A stretch of 44,114 bases of DNA from CAZNKU01 sp964573775 (GCA_964573775.1 CAZNKU010000007.1:1-44114), one strand, 5' to 3'; positions 32,078-40,209 are shown, numbered from the stretch's first letter. Made by a program: numbers and translations. The notes: generated from the letters alone by a model not told the origin.

Positions 32078-32680
32078 ATGCCAAGTGCAAAAATTTTGGA
32101 AGGCAAGAAAGCTGCTGTTGCTAATTTGGTTGAAGAACTAAAGGGTGCTGCTGCAGGTGTCATCGTTGACTACCGTGGTCTAACAGTTGAAGAAGATACA
32201 GAACTTAGAACAAAATTCCGTGCTGCAGGTGTTAAATACACTGTAATCAAGAATTCAATTCTTGGTTTTGCTGCTAAGGAAGTTGGTCTTGAAGGTCTTG
32301 ATGAAGTTCTTCACGGTCCGACAGCTCTTGCTTATCATACAGAGGATATGGTAGCTCCTGCTAAAGTATTCTCAGATTTCGTAAAAGATCACGACATCGT
32401 ATCTTTCAAATCAGGTTTTATGGAAGGTAAGGTTATTTCTCTTGATGAGGTTAAGCAGTTAGCTTCAACTCCATCTAAGGAAGTTCTTATCGCTAAGATG
32501 ATGGGTAGCTTGCAGTCACCTGTTTCCGGCCTTGTTAGATTGCTTAACACAATCGTTGAAGGCGGCGTAGAAATAGCTGATTTGGTTGCTCAGAAAAATG
32601 GCGGCGCTGAAGAAGCTGCTGCTCCTGCTGAAGAAGCACCTGTTGCTGAAGCTGAAGCTCCTGCTGCAGACGCTGAATAA
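32078..32680 (+). CDS. rplJ: Ribosomal protein uL10
   Basis: Anchors the L7/L12 dimers to the ribosome. The 200-residue product has AAGVIVDYRGLTVEEDTELR and KYTVIKNSILGFAAKEVGL, then the C-terminal helix that binds L12. The last 25 residues are an Ala/Glu/Pro tail (EEAAAPAEEAPVAEAEAPAA), a common low-complexity extension. Ribosome binding site GAAAGGAGG. Expression is predicted to be feedback-controlled by the leader upstream. Confidence 0.98.
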   Translation: MPSAKILEGKKAAVANLVEELKGAAAGVIVDYRGLTVEEDTELRTKFRAAGVKYTVIKNSILGFAAKEVGLEGLDEVLHGPTALAYHTEDMVAPAKVFSDFVKDHDIVSFKSGFMEGKVISLDEVKQLASTPSKEVLIAKMMGSLQSPVSGLVRLLNTIVEGGVEIADLVAQKNGGAEEAAAPAEEAPVAEAEAPAADAE

Positions 32681-32744
32681 TTTTCAGCCTTACATTATCA
32701 AAAAATTATTAATTAATTAAAATTATTTTAGGAGGTATTTTAAA

Positions 32745-33110
32745 ATGACAGTTAATGAAATTTTAGATGCAATAAAAGAACTTAAACTTTTAGAAGTTGC
32801 TGAACTAGTAAAAGCTATGGAAGAAGAATTCGGCGTAAGCGCTGCTGCTCCTGTAATGGTAGCTGCTGCTGGTGACGCTGGTGCTGCTGCTGAAGAAAAA
32901 TCAGACTTCACAGTTGTACTTGCTAACGCTGGTGCTGAAAAAATCAAGGTTATCAAGGTTGTACGTGAAGCTACAGGTCTTGGCCTTAAGGAAGCAAAAG
33001 AACTTGTTGACGGTGCTCCTTCTACAATTAAGGAAGGCGTAGACAAGGCTGCTGCTGAAGAAATGAAAGCTAAATTCGAAGAAGTTGGCGCTACAATCGA
33101 ACTTAAGTAA
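32745..33110 (+). CDS. rplL: Ribosomal protein bL12 (L7/L12)
   Basis: Stalk protein that recruits translation factors. The 121-residue product has the N-terminal dimerisation helices, an Ala/Gly hinge (AAAPVMVAAAGDAGAAAEEK) and the C-terminal domain with KIKVIKVVREATGLGLKEAK and AAEEMKAKFEEVGATIELK. Ribosome binding site TAGGAGGT. It is followed by a strong terminator and, unusually, not by rpoB. Confidence 0.98.
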   Translation: MTVNEILDAIKELKLLEVAELVKAMEEEFGVSAAAPVMVAAAGDAGAAAEEKSDFTVVLANAGAEKIKVIKVVREATGLGLKEAKELVDGAPSTIKEGVDKAAAEEMKAKFEEVGATIELK

Positions 33111-33134
33111 TTTAAGCTTAATATTGAATTTTAA

Positions 33135-33168
33135 AATCGGAAAGGGTTACCCCCTTTCCGATTTTTTG
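33135..33168 (+). terminator. Terminator of rplJ-rplL
   Basis: AATCGGAAAGGG (33135-33146) pairs perfectly with CCCTTTCCGATT (33152-33163) and is followed by a T-run. Confidence 0.94.
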
Positions 33169-33197
33169 TTGATTAATGAATATTAGTGTGATACAAT
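33169..33197 (+). promoter_or_regulatory. Promoter of the 5-formyl-THF cyclo-ligase unit
   Basis: TTGATT (33169-33174), 17 bases, TACAAT (33192-33197), starting directly after the rplL terminator. Confidence 0.7.
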
Positions 33198-33216
33198 ATG
33201 TGAGGGGTAATTTACG

Positions 33217-33252
33217 ATGAATGGAAAATACCTCAGAAGTTATTATGAGTGA
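33217..33252 (+). CDS. 11-residue upstream ORF (MNGKYLRSYYE)
   Basis: A 12-codon ORF behind GAGGGG (33202-33207), about 13 bases after the predicted transcript start. Its ribosome binding site can pair with TACCTCA (33229-33235) inside the ORF, with a 2-base bulge. It may be a leader peptide for the cyclo-ligase gene or a chance frame. Confidence 0.35.
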   Translation: MNGKYLRSYYE

Positions 33253-33300
33253 CATCCAAATAAAGACGGATAAAAAATCAAGAGGATAAATATTTAATTT

Positions 33301-33858
33301 ATGAAAAACAAAATAAGAAAAGAGTTTAAAGAAAAGCGAAGAATAATGGAAAAATACGAGGTTTCGGAAAAAAGTCGATTTGCCTGTGAGGCGTTTTTGA
33401 AAAGTGAAATGTACAAAAATGCAAACGTTATAATGCTTTATATGCCTCTCGGAAATGAAACGGACACAACGGAGATTATAAAAAGGGCTTTTGCCGACGA
33501 AAAAAAATTGATTTTCCCTGTTACGGATGAAAGAACGGGAGTGATAACCCCTTGTTATGCAACTACGGAAACAGAGTTTGAAAAGGGGGCATTTGCCGTA
33601 AATGAGCCTGTTGTTAAAAATTGTGCAAGTGCACAGGATATAGATGTTATAATTGTGCCCGGAATTGCCTTTGACAAAAAAGGCAGAAGAATAGGCTTCG
33701 GCAAGGGATGTTATGACAGACTTTTAAAAAATACTTCTGCTGTAAAAACAGGTTTCTGCTATGACTTTCAGCTTTGTGATGAAATACCTGCAGAAGAGCA
33801 CGATGTTAAAATGGACTGCATTATAACGGAAAATGGAGTATTTAAGTGCAATTTTTGA
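33301..33858 (+). CDS. 5-formyltetrahydrofolate cyclo-ligase
   Basis: Converts 5-formyl-THF to 5,10-methenyl-THF with ATP, rescuing an inactive folate. The 185-residue product has the family N-terminus (MKNKIRKEFKEKRR), the substrate region MLYMPLGNETDTTEIIKRAF, and the signature GIAFDKKGRRIGFGKGCYDR, which contains the ATP-binding loop. The nearest purine-rich site (AGAGGATAA) is about 14-17 bases before the ATG, farther than usual, so initiation may be weak. It is preceded by a short upstream ORF and followed by its own gap before nfnA. Symbols vary (fau, ygfA, yqgN), so none is given. Confidence 0.93.
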   Translation: MKNKIRKEFKEKRRIMEKYEVSEKSRFACEAFLKSEMYKNANVIMLYMPLGNETDTTEIIKRAFADEKKLIFPVTDERTGVITPCYATTETEFEKGAFAVNEPVVKNCASAQDIDVIIVPGIAFDKKGRRIGFGKGCYDRLLKNTSAVKTGFCYDFQLCDEIPAEEHDVKMDCIITENGVFKCNF

Positions 33859-33865
33859 AAAAATA

Positions 33866-33894
33866 TTGAATGTTTAAAAAAAACATGTTATAAT
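33866..33894 (+). promoter_or_regulatory. Promoter of nfnAB
   Basis: TTGAAT (33866-33871), 17 bases, TATAAT (33889-33894). The ~58-base leader contains a short CTGTA/TACAG inverted repeat. Confidence 0.8.
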
Positions 33895-33959
33895 ATGGTT
33901 TATATTAAAAAACTGTAAGTTGTGTTTATAAAAATACAGCCTTCAAGGAGGAAATAACA

Positions 33960-34802
33960 GTGTATAAAATAGCAAGAAAAAAAGTGCTTAATCCTACGGT
34001 TACTCTTATGGATATTGAAGCACCATTGGTTGCCAAAAAGGCAGAACCCGGTCAGTTTATTATCTTAAGAGTTGATGAAGAGGGGGAAAGAATCCCTTTA
34101 ACTATTGCAGATTACGACCGTGAAGCAGGTACAGTAACAATTATATTCCAGATTGTAGGTGCTACAACCGAAAAGCTGAATAAAAAGAACGAAGGCGAAT
34201 ACATAAGCGACTTTGTTGGTCCTCTTGGCAAAAAGACGGAAACAGACGGTCTTAAAAAGGTTGCTGTTGTAGGCGGCGGTGTTGGCTGTGCCATTGCTTT
34301 CCCTGTTGCTAAGAAATTGCATGACCTTGGCTGTGAAGTTCATTCCGTAGTGGGTTTCAGAAATAAAGACCTTGTTATATTGGAAGATGAATTTAAAGCA
34401 GTAAGCGATGAAATGCGTATAATGACAGATGACGGCAGCTATGGTGAAAAAGGCTTGGTTACAGATGCCCTCAAGGCACTTATTGAAGCAGGAAATCAGT
34501 ATGATGAGGTTATCGTTATAGGTCCTGTTATAATGATGAAATTTGTATGCCTTTTAACTAAGGAATATGGCATCAAAACAGTTGTAAGTATGAATCCTGT
34601 TATGATTGACGGAACAGGTATGTGCGGCGGTTGCAGACTTACTGTTGGCGGTGAAGTTAAATTTGCCTGTGTAGACGGCCCTGAATTTGACGGTCATTTA
34701 GTGGATTTTGACGAAGCTATGAAGCGTTCTGCAATGTACAGAGATTTTGAAAGACATGCACATGAAGAAACTTGCAATCTTTTCAAAAAGGAGGTTCAGT
34801 AA
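33960..34802 (+). CDS. nfnA: NADH-dependent ferredoxin:NADP+ oxidoreductase, subunit alpha
   Basis: Small subunit of the electron-bifurcating transhydrogenase Nfn, which couples NADH and reduced ferredoxin oxidation to two NADP+ reductions, or the reverse. The 280-residue product has an FAD-binding region (ERIPLTIADYD), an NAD-binding Rossmann segment (VAVVGGGVGCAIAFPVAKKL) and a C-terminal [2Fe-2S] site (GTGMCGGCRLTVGG then FACVDGPEF). It starts with GTG at 33960 behind AAGGAGG. The fold is shared with dihydroorotate dehydrogenase electron-transfer subunits; the partner nfnB, 2 bases downstream, settles the identity. Confidence 0.93.
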   Translation: MYKIARKKVLNPTVTLMDIEAPLVAKKAEPGQFIILRVDEEGERIPLTIADYDREAGTVTIIFQIVGATTEKLNKKNEGEYISDFVGPLGKKTETDGLKKVAVVGGGVGCAIAFPVAKKLHDLGCEVHSVVGFRNKDLVILEDEFKAVSDEMRIMTDDGSYGEKGLVTDALKALIEAGNQYDEVIVIGPVIMMKFVCLLTKEYGIKTVVSMNPVMIDGTGMCGGCRLTVGGEVKFACVDGPEFDGHLVDFDEAMKRSAMYRDFERHAHEETCNLFKKEVQ

Positions 34803-34804
34803 TT

Positions 34805-36193
34805 ATGCCTAATATGTCACTTAAAAAGAACGAAATGCCTTCACAGGCACCTGACGTTAGAAATAAAAACTTCCTTGAGGTTGCTCTTGGATATACGGAA
34901 GAGCAGGCAATTGACGAGGCACAAAGATGCCTTAACTGTAAAAACAAACCCTGTGTAACAGGATGCCCTGTACAGATTGATATTCCTGCATTTATACAGG
35001 AGGTTGCAAAGGGTGATTTTGAAGCCGCTTATAAGATTATTACAAAATCAAGCTCACTTCCTGCTGTATGCGGACGTGTTTGCCCTCAGGAATCACAGTG
35101 CGAAGGAAAATGTGTAAGAGGTATAAAGGGTGAGCCTGTTGCTATAGGCAGACTTGAAAGATTTGTGGCAGACTGGCATATGGCAAATGCGAAAGCTGCT
35201 CCTGAAAAAGTACCTTCAAACGGTCACAAGGTTGCAGTTATCGGTTCAGGCCCTTCAGGACTTACATGTGCAGGTGACCTTGCTAAAAAGGGTTACGACG
35301 TAACAGTTTTTGAAGCCTTCCACGTAGCAGGCGGTGTTTTGGTTTACGGTATTCCTGAATTCAGACTTCCAAAGGCTATTGTACAAAAGGAAATTGACAA
35401 CCTTAAGGCACTTGGCGTAAAGGTTGAAACAAATATGGTTATCGGTAAGGTTCTTTCCATTGACGAGCTTATGGAAGAATACGGCTTTGAATATGTATAT
35501 ATAGGCACAGGCGCAGGCTTGCCGAGATTTATGAATATCCCAGGTGAGAATTTGAAGGGTGTATATTCTGCAAACGAATTTTTAACACGCGTTAACCTTA
35601 TGAAGGCATATAAGGAAGGTAGTGCAACACCTGTTTACAAGGCTAAAAAAGTAGCAGTTGTAGGCGGTGGTAACGTTGCAATGGATGCGGCAAGAAGTGC
35701 AAAGCGTCTTGGTGCTGAAGAGGTTTACATTGTTTACAGACGTAGTGAGGCAGAACTTCCTGCACGTGCTGAAGAGGTTGAACACGCAAAGGAAGAAGGC
35801 ATTATCTTTAAACTACTTACAAACCCAACTGAAATTTTAGGCAATGAAGATGGTTTTGTTTCAGGCATTAAATGTGTTGAAATGGAGCTTGGTGAACCTG
35901 ACGCATCAGGCAGAAGACGTCCTGTTGTAAAGGAAAATTCTGAATTTGTTATAGATGTTGACTGCGTAATTATGTCTATCGGTACATCACCTAACCCGCT
36001 TATCAAATCCACAACAAAGGGACTTGATACTCAAAAGTGGGGCGGTATTATTGCCGATGAAGAAACAGGCTTAACATCTCGTGAAAACGTGTATGCAGGC
36101 GGTGACGCCGTTACAGGTGCCGCAACAGTTATACTTGCTATGGGTGCAGGTAAGGCGGCGGCTAAGGCTATTGACGATAAAGTTAATAATTAA
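34805..36193 (+). CDS. nfnB: NADH-dependent ferredoxin:NADP+ oxidoreductase, subunit beta
   Basis: Large, bifurcating-flavin subunit of Nfn; a homologue of the glutamate synthase small subunit. The 462-residue product has an N-terminal double [4Fe-4S] domain (CLNCKNKPCVTGCP and CGRVCPQESQCEGKC). An FAD site follows (VAVIGSGPSGLTCAGDLAKK), then an NADP site (VAVVGGGNVAMDAARSAKRL) and the closing VYAGGDAVTGAATVILAMGA. The start at 34805 uses AAGGAGG lying inside the end of nfnA; the frame extends upstream to 34772 without support. No large glutamate synthase subunit is present, which favours Nfn over GltD. Confidence 0.93.
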   Translation: MPNMSLKKNEMPSQAPDVRNKNFLEVALGYTEEQAIDEAQRCLNCKNKPCVTGCPVQIDIPAFIQEVAKGDFEAAYKIITKSSSLPAVCGRVCPQESQCEGKCVRGIKGEPVAIGRLERFVADWHMANAKAAPEKVPSNGHKVAVIGSGPSGLTCAGDLAKKGYDVTVFEAFHVAGGVLVYGIPEFRLPKAIVQKEIDNLKALGVKVETNMVIGKVLSIDELMEEYGFEYVYIGTGAGLPRFMNIPGENLKGVYSANEFLTRVNLMKAYKEGSATPVYKAKKVAVVGGGNVAMDAARSAKRLGAEEVYIVYRRSEAELPARAEEVEHAKEEGIIFKLLTNPTEILGNEDGFVSGIKCVEMELGEPDASGRRRPVVKENSEFVIDVDCVIMSIGTSPNPLIKSTTKGLDTQKWGGIIADEETGLTSRENVYAGGDAVTGAATVILAMGAGKAAAKAIDDKVNN

Positions 36194-36240
36194 GGGCTGT
36201 AAAAATAGTCCAGAACGTGAAAAGGCGAGAATAAATTATA
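36194..36240 (+). repeat. Partial third copy of the intergenic repeat (3' end)
   Basis: TGTAAAAATAGTCCAGAACG, then an A-rich stretch ending AATAAA, resembles the 3' end of copy A (TGTAAAAATAGCGCCGAACG then A-rich, AATAAA). It starts right after the nfnB stop. Confidence 0.45.
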
Positions 36241-36257
36241 ATTATATACAAGCGGAG

Positions 36258-36295
36258 AATATTGCATCTTTTTGATGCAATATTTTCTTTTTTAT
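36258..36295 (+). terminator. Terminator of nfnAB
   Basis: AATATTGCATC (36258-36268) pairs perfectly with GATGCAATATT (36274-36284) across five T, followed by TTCTTTTTT. Confidence 0.88.
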
Positions 36296-36423
36296 GCCTT
36301 TTCACTGCGAACAAACCTTCGCCTGCGGAGTATCTATATACACCTTTGGCTTGGTTTGCCCACTCTGAACAATTTTTTCTATCCCTTTCGGAATGTAAAA
36401 ATAGCGCCGAACGCAAAAAAAAT
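36285..36423 (+). repeat. Intergenic repeat, copy A
   Basis: About 135 bases that align with 36551-36685. It shares the leading TTCTTTTTTAT, GAACAAAC, the exact core AGTATCTATATACA and a GGAATG(T/C)AAAA end. CAAACC (36312-36317) pairs with GGTTTG (36353-36358) around the core. The open frame crossing it is not supported as a gene. Confidence 0.7.
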
Positions 36424-36433
36424 AAAATGTAAT

Positions 36434-36513
36434 AAGTGTGACTCCACAACGGCTCCCTTGTGTAATACCCGTTCCGGGCACAAGAGGGAGCTGTCACGGA
36501 GTGACTGAGGGAT
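36434..36513. repeat. Long imperfect palindrome between repeat copies
   Basis: GTGACTCCACAACGGCTCCC followed by TTGTG on the left faces CACAAGAGGGAGCTGTCACG followed by GAGTGAC on the right. The arms are about 25 bases with few mismatches, around an inner CCCGTTCCGGG segment. GC-rich compared with its surroundings; it has no coding potential or ribosome binding site and looks like a MITE-like or structured-RNA insertion. Confidence 0.55.
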
Positions 36514-36535
36514 TGTTATTAAATATTTAATGTTG

Positions 36536-36560
36536 AAAAGCCTGATGGCTTTTCTTTTTT
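36536..36560 (+). terminator. Terminator-like hairpin before repeat copy B
   Basis: AAAAGCC (36536-36542) pairs with GGCTTTT (36547-36553), followed by CTTTTTT. Same relation to copy B as the nfnAB terminator to copy A, although no gene lies directly upstream. Confidence 0.55.
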
Positions 36561-36685
36561 ATTCTTTTTGCTATGAACAAACGTGCGCTCTCGCAGTATC
36601 TATATACAGCTTCGGCTTCGTTTGTCCATTCTGCATCTATTTTTCCTATTCCCCTGGGAATGCAAAATCGTTCGTGTCTGGTAAT
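36551..36685 (+). repeat. Intergenic repeat, copy B
   Basis: Second diverged copy of the element at 36285-36423. CAAACG (36579-36584) pairs with CGTTTG (36619-36624). Compared with copy A the closing C-G pair has become G-C, a compensatory change that keeps the stem. The core AGTATCTATATACA is unchanged. Confidence 0.7.
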
Positions 36686-36746
36686 GTAAAATGCAATTTT
36701 GTACAGTTTTAACAGTATGAATTTTAGTATATTATCTGTATTTCCA

Positions 36747-36775
36747 TTGACTTTTATGTGCTAAAGTGCTAAAAT
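36747..36775 (+). promoter_or_regulatory. Promoter of the 2-oxoacid fermentation operon
   Basis: TTGACT (36747-36752), 17 bases, TAAAAT (36770-36775). It precedes the acyl-CoA synthetase gene by about 40 bases. Confidence 0.8.
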
Positions 36776-36815
36776 ATGTTATTATAGGTTTTTTAAAGAA
36801 AGGGAAGTGTTATAA

Positions 36816-38450
36816 ATGCCTATTACAGAAATACTTAAGAAAAATGCGGATTTTTATCCCAATGACGTAAGCTTGGTTGAAATCAACCCTAAGCTTGAAG
36901 CTCAGTCAAAGCTTACATGGAGAGAATATTCTCTTATTGAAGCAAGTCCTAACGAGGCTTACAGAACAGAAATTACATGGAGTGAATTTAATAAAAAGGC
37001 AAACAGATTTGCAAATCTTTTGCTTACTAAAAATATAAAAAAGGGCGACAAGGTTGCAATACTTTTAATGAACTGCCTTGAATGGTTGCCTATATACTTC
37101 GGTATTTTAAAAACAGGTGCACTGGCTGTACCTCTTAACTACCGTTACACTTCTGACGAAATTAAATATTGCTTAAAGCTTGCAGATGCAGATGCAATAG
37201 TTTTTGGTCCTGAATTTACAGGCCGTGTGGAAGAAGTGTTCGGCAGAGTGCCAAAGGTTAAGGACTGGCTTTATGTTGGTGCTGACTGTCCTACATTTGC
37301 ACAGAGCTATGATAAGCTTGTTACATACTGTTCAGAAATAGATCCTGCAATTACTCTTACAGACGATGATGAAGCGGCAATTTACTTCTCGTCAGGTACA
37401 ACAGGCTTTCCTAAGGCCATTATTCATGCTCACAGAAGCTTAATGCACGCCGCTATGACAGAACAAAACCACCACGGACAGACAAAGGACGACGTTTTCC
37501 TTTGCATACCTCCACTTTATCATACAGGTGCTAAAATGCACTGGTTTGGTAGTTTCCTTGTTGGTGCTAAATCAGTACTTTTAAAGGGTATAAAGCCCGA
37601 ATGGATTTTGGACGTTGTTTCAAAGGAAAAATGTTCAATAGTATGGCTTTTGGTTCCGTGGGCACAGGATATTTTAGATGCCATTGACAGAGGTGATATT
37701 AACCTTGACCACTACAAGCTTGACCAGTGGAGACTTATGCACATAGGTGCACAGCCTGTTCCTCCAAGCTTGATTAAAAGATGGAAGGATGTATTCCCTG
37801 ACCATCAGTATGATACAAACTACGGTCTTTCAGAATCTATCGGCCCAGGTTGTGTACACCTTGGTGTTGAAAACATTCACAAGGTTGGTGCTATAGGTAA
37901 GGCGGGCTACGGTTGGGAAGTTAAAATCGTAGACGAAAATAAAAACGAAGTTAAAAAAGGCGAAGTTGGTGAGCTTGCCGTTAAAGGTCCGGGCGTAATG
38001 CTTTGCTATTATAAAGACGAAAAGGCTACAGAGGAAGTGCTAAAAGACGGCTGGTTATTTACCGGTGACGTAGCACAGGAGGATGAAGACGGCTTTATCT
38101 ACCTTGTAGACCGTAAAAAAGACGTTATTATCTCAGGTGGCGAAAATCTTTACCCTGTACAGATTGAAGACTTCCTAAGAAAGCATGACTGCATAAAGGA
38201 TGTTGCGGTTATTGGTCTTCCCGATGCTCGTCTTGGTGAAATAGCGGCAGCTATTATTGAAATTAAGGAAGGCTGTAAGCTTACAGAAGATGACATAAGC
38301 GAATTCTGCATAGACCTTCCAAGATACAAAAGACCTCACAAGGTTATATTTGCAGATGTACCACGTAACCCAACAGGTAAAATAGAAAAGCCAAAGCTCA
38401 GAGAAATCTACTGCGGTGAAAGTCTGGTTGCTAAACAGATTAACAATTAA
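36816..38450 (+). CDS. AMP-forming acyl-CoA synthetase
   Basis: ANL-superfamily enzyme activating a carboxylate with ATP and CoA. The 544-residue product has the AMP-binding P-loop YFSSGTTGFPKAIIHAHRS, the aromatic-rich TNYGLSESIGPG and the hinge and C-terminal motifs GWLFTGDVAQEDEDGFIYLV, RKKDVIISGGENLYPVQIED and the PTGKIEKPKL lysine. The acyl substrate cannot be read from these motifs. It stands first in an operon with iorAB and a PaaK-type ligase, so it may act on an aromatic or branched acid, in the CoA-ester forming or ATP-yielding direction. Ribosome binding site AAAGGGAAG. Confidence 0.9.
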   Translation: MPITEILKKNADFYPNDVSLVEINPKLEAQSKLTWREYSLIEASPNEAYRTEITWSEFNKKANRFANLLLTKNIKKGDKVAILLMNCLEWLPIYFGILKTGALAVPLNYRYTSDEIKYCLKLADADAIVFGPEFTGRVEEVFGRVPKVKDWLYVGADCPTFAQSYDKLVTYCSEIDPAITLTDDDEAAIYFSSGTTGFPKAIIHAHRSLMHAAMTEQNHHGQTKDDVFLCIPPLYHTGAKMHWFGSFLVGAKSVLLKGIKPEWILDVVSKEKCSIVWLLVPWAQDILDAIDRGDINLDHYKLDQWRLMHIGAQPVPPSLIKRWKDVFPDHQYDTNYGLSESIGPGCVHLGVENIHKVGAIGKAGYGWEVKIVDENKNEVKKGEVGELAVKGPGVMLCYYKDEKATEEVLKDGWLFTGDVAQEDEDGFIYLVDRKKDVIISGGENLYPVQIEDFLRKHDCIKDVAVIGLPDARLGEIAAAIIEIKEGCKLTEDDISEFCIDLPRYKRPHKVIFADVPRNPTGKIEKPKLREIYCGESLVAKQINN

Positions 38451-38471
38451 TTTTTGAAAGGATATAGTGTT

Positions 38472-40208
38472 ATGAAAGAATTAATGCTTGGTAATGCGGC
38501 TGTTGCCAGAGGTGCATACGAGGCAGGCGTTAGAGTTGTAGCGTCTTACCCCGGTACACCAAGTACAGAAATTACCGAAAATATTGTAAAATATGAAGAT
38601 ATCTATGCAGAATGGGCACCTAATGAAAAGGTTGCCGCAGAGGTTGCTATCGGTGCATCTGTTGCAGGTGCAAGAAGTATGACCTGTATGAAACATGTTG
38701 GTCTTAACGTAATGGCAGACCCTGTGTTTACTATAAGCTACATTGGTGTAAACGGCGGTTTGGTGCTTTGCGTTGCAGATGACCCGGGTATGCACTCTTC
38801 ACAGAATGAGCAGGATTCACGTCACTATGCAAAGGCATCTAAAATTATGATGCTTGAGCCTGCAGATTCAGGTGAATGTAAAGAATATACAAAAATGGCT
38901 TTTGAACTTAGCGAAAAGTTCGACACACCTGTGTTTATCAGACTTTCAACACGTGTTTCACACTCTCAAAGCATGGTTGAAATCTGTGACAGAGAAGAAG
39001 TTGAACTTAAGCCTTATGAAAAGAATATACCTAAAAACGTTATGATGCCTGGCAACGCTATTAAAAGACACGTTGTTGTTGAAGACAGAATGAAAGCTAT
39101 TGCAGAATTTGCAGAAACTTCAGATCTTAACAAGGTGGAAATGAATGGTTCCAAAATCGGTGTTATTACAGCAGGTATTTCCTATATGTATGCTCACGAA
39201 GCGTTGGGCGATAATGTAAACTACTTAAAGCTTGGTATGGTTTACCCAATGCCTGAAAAACTTATTAAAGACTTCTGCGACAAATGTGACAAGGTTTATG
39301 TTGTTGAAGAGCTTGACCCATTTATTGAAGAACACTGCAAAAATATCGGTGTTAAGGTTGAAGGCAAGGATTTGTTCACACTCCTTGGTGAATACACACC
39401 TTCAATGATTAAAAAGGTTATTATGGGTGAAGATTCAGTTCAGTTTGATACAATAGACGAAACTATTCCTGTGCGTCCTCCTGTAATGTGTGCAGGCTGC
39501 CCTCACAGAGGTACCTTCTATGTACTTAAAAAGCTTGGTCTTGTGGTAAGCGGGGATATCGGCTGTTACACACTTGGTGCTGTTGCACCATTACAGAGTG
39601 TTGACACAACAATCTGTATGGGTGCGTCAGTAAGTGCGGCACTTGGTATGGCTAAGGCAAGAGGTCCTGAATTTAACAAAAAGCTTGTTTCCGTAATTGG
39701 TGATTCAACATTTATGCATTCAGGTATTACAGGACTTGTAGACATAGTTTACAACAAGGGTAACAACACAGTTATTATTCTTGATAACTCTATTACAGGT
39801 ATGACTGGTCATCAGGATAACCCCACAACAGGCTACACTATCCGCGGTGAAGAAACAAAGCAGGTTAACCTTGTGGCACTTTGCAAGGCTGTTGGTGTAG
39901 AACACGTAGTGGTTGCAGACCCATTTGACCTTAAAAACTTTGAAAAGGTTGTAAAGGAAGAAGTTGAAAGAGAAGAACCTTCCGTTATTATAGCACAGCG
40001 TCCTTGTGCATTGCTTAAAAAGGTTAAATATTCAGGCCGTTGCACAGTTACAGATAAATGTAAAAAATGTAAGATGTGCTTAAAGCTTGGATGCCCCGCA
40101 ATTTCCTGGAAAGACGGAGCAGTTAAAATTGACCCTAACCAGTGCAACGGTTGCGGACTTTGCGTAAATCTTTGCCCATTCGGTGCTATTGAAAAGGAGG
40201 AAGTGTGA
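38472..40208 (+). CDS. iorA: Indolepyruvate:ferredoxin oxidoreductase, alpha subunit
   Basis: Oxidatively decarboxylates aryl-pyruvates (from Trp, Phe, Tyr) to aryl-acetyl-CoA, reducing ferredoxin; oxygen-sensitive, cytoplasmic. The 578-residue product has the pyrimidine-domain start (VVASYPGTPSTEITENIV), the TPP/Mg site (VIGDSTFMHSGITGLVDIVY then DNSITGMTGHQDNP), CAGCPHRG, and a C-terminal two-[4Fe-4S] ferredoxin domain (CKKCKMCLKLGCP and CNGCGLCVNLCPFGAI). The start at 38472 follows GAAAGGA; the ATG at 38454 overlaps it. Adjacent iorB supplies the gamma domain. Confidence 0.95.
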   Translation: MKELMLGNAAVARGAYEAGVRVVASYPGTPSTEITENIVKYEDIYAEWAPNEKVAAEVAIGASVAGARSMTCMKHVGLNVMADPVFTISYIGVNGGLVLCVADDPGMHSSQNEQDSRHYAKASKIMMLEPADSGECKEYTKMAFELSEKFDTPVFIRLSTRVSHSQSMVEICDREEVELKPYEKNIPKNVMMPGNAIKRHVVVEDRMKAIAEFAETSDLNKVEMNGSKIGVITAGISYMYAHEALGDNVNYLKLGMVYPMPEKLIKDFCDKCDKVYVVEELDPFIEEHCKNIGVKVEGKDLFTLLGEYTPSMIKKVIMGEDSVQFDTIDETIPVRPPVMCAGCPHRGTFYVLKKLGLVVSGDIGCYTLGAVAPLQSVDTTICMGASVSAALGMAKARGPEFNKKLVSVIGDSTFMHSGITGLVDIVYNKGNNTVIILDNSITGMTGHQDNPTTGYTIRGEETKQVNLVALCKAVGVEHVVVADPFDLKNFEKVVKEEVEREEPSVIIAQRPCALLKKVKYSGRCTVTDKCKKCKMCLKLGCPAISWKDGAVKIDPNQCNGCGLCVNLCPFGAIEKEEV

Positions 40209-40209
40209 T

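Noticed and set aside
33217..33270. Read-through of the TGA in the 11-residue ORF as Trp or Sec
   Set aside because: The extension is only six codons to the next stop and no SECIS-like element or other evidence of recoding is visible.
33198..33300. THF riboswitch before the 5-formyl-THF cyclo-ligase
   Set aside because: The conserved THF aptamer sequences are not recognisable and the region is too short and AT-rich.
36272..36712. Two open frames (78 and 60 codons) across the intergenic repeats
   Set aside because: No ribosome binding sites; similarity between them follows from the DNA repeat, and the conserved feature is a base-paired stem rather than protein sequence.
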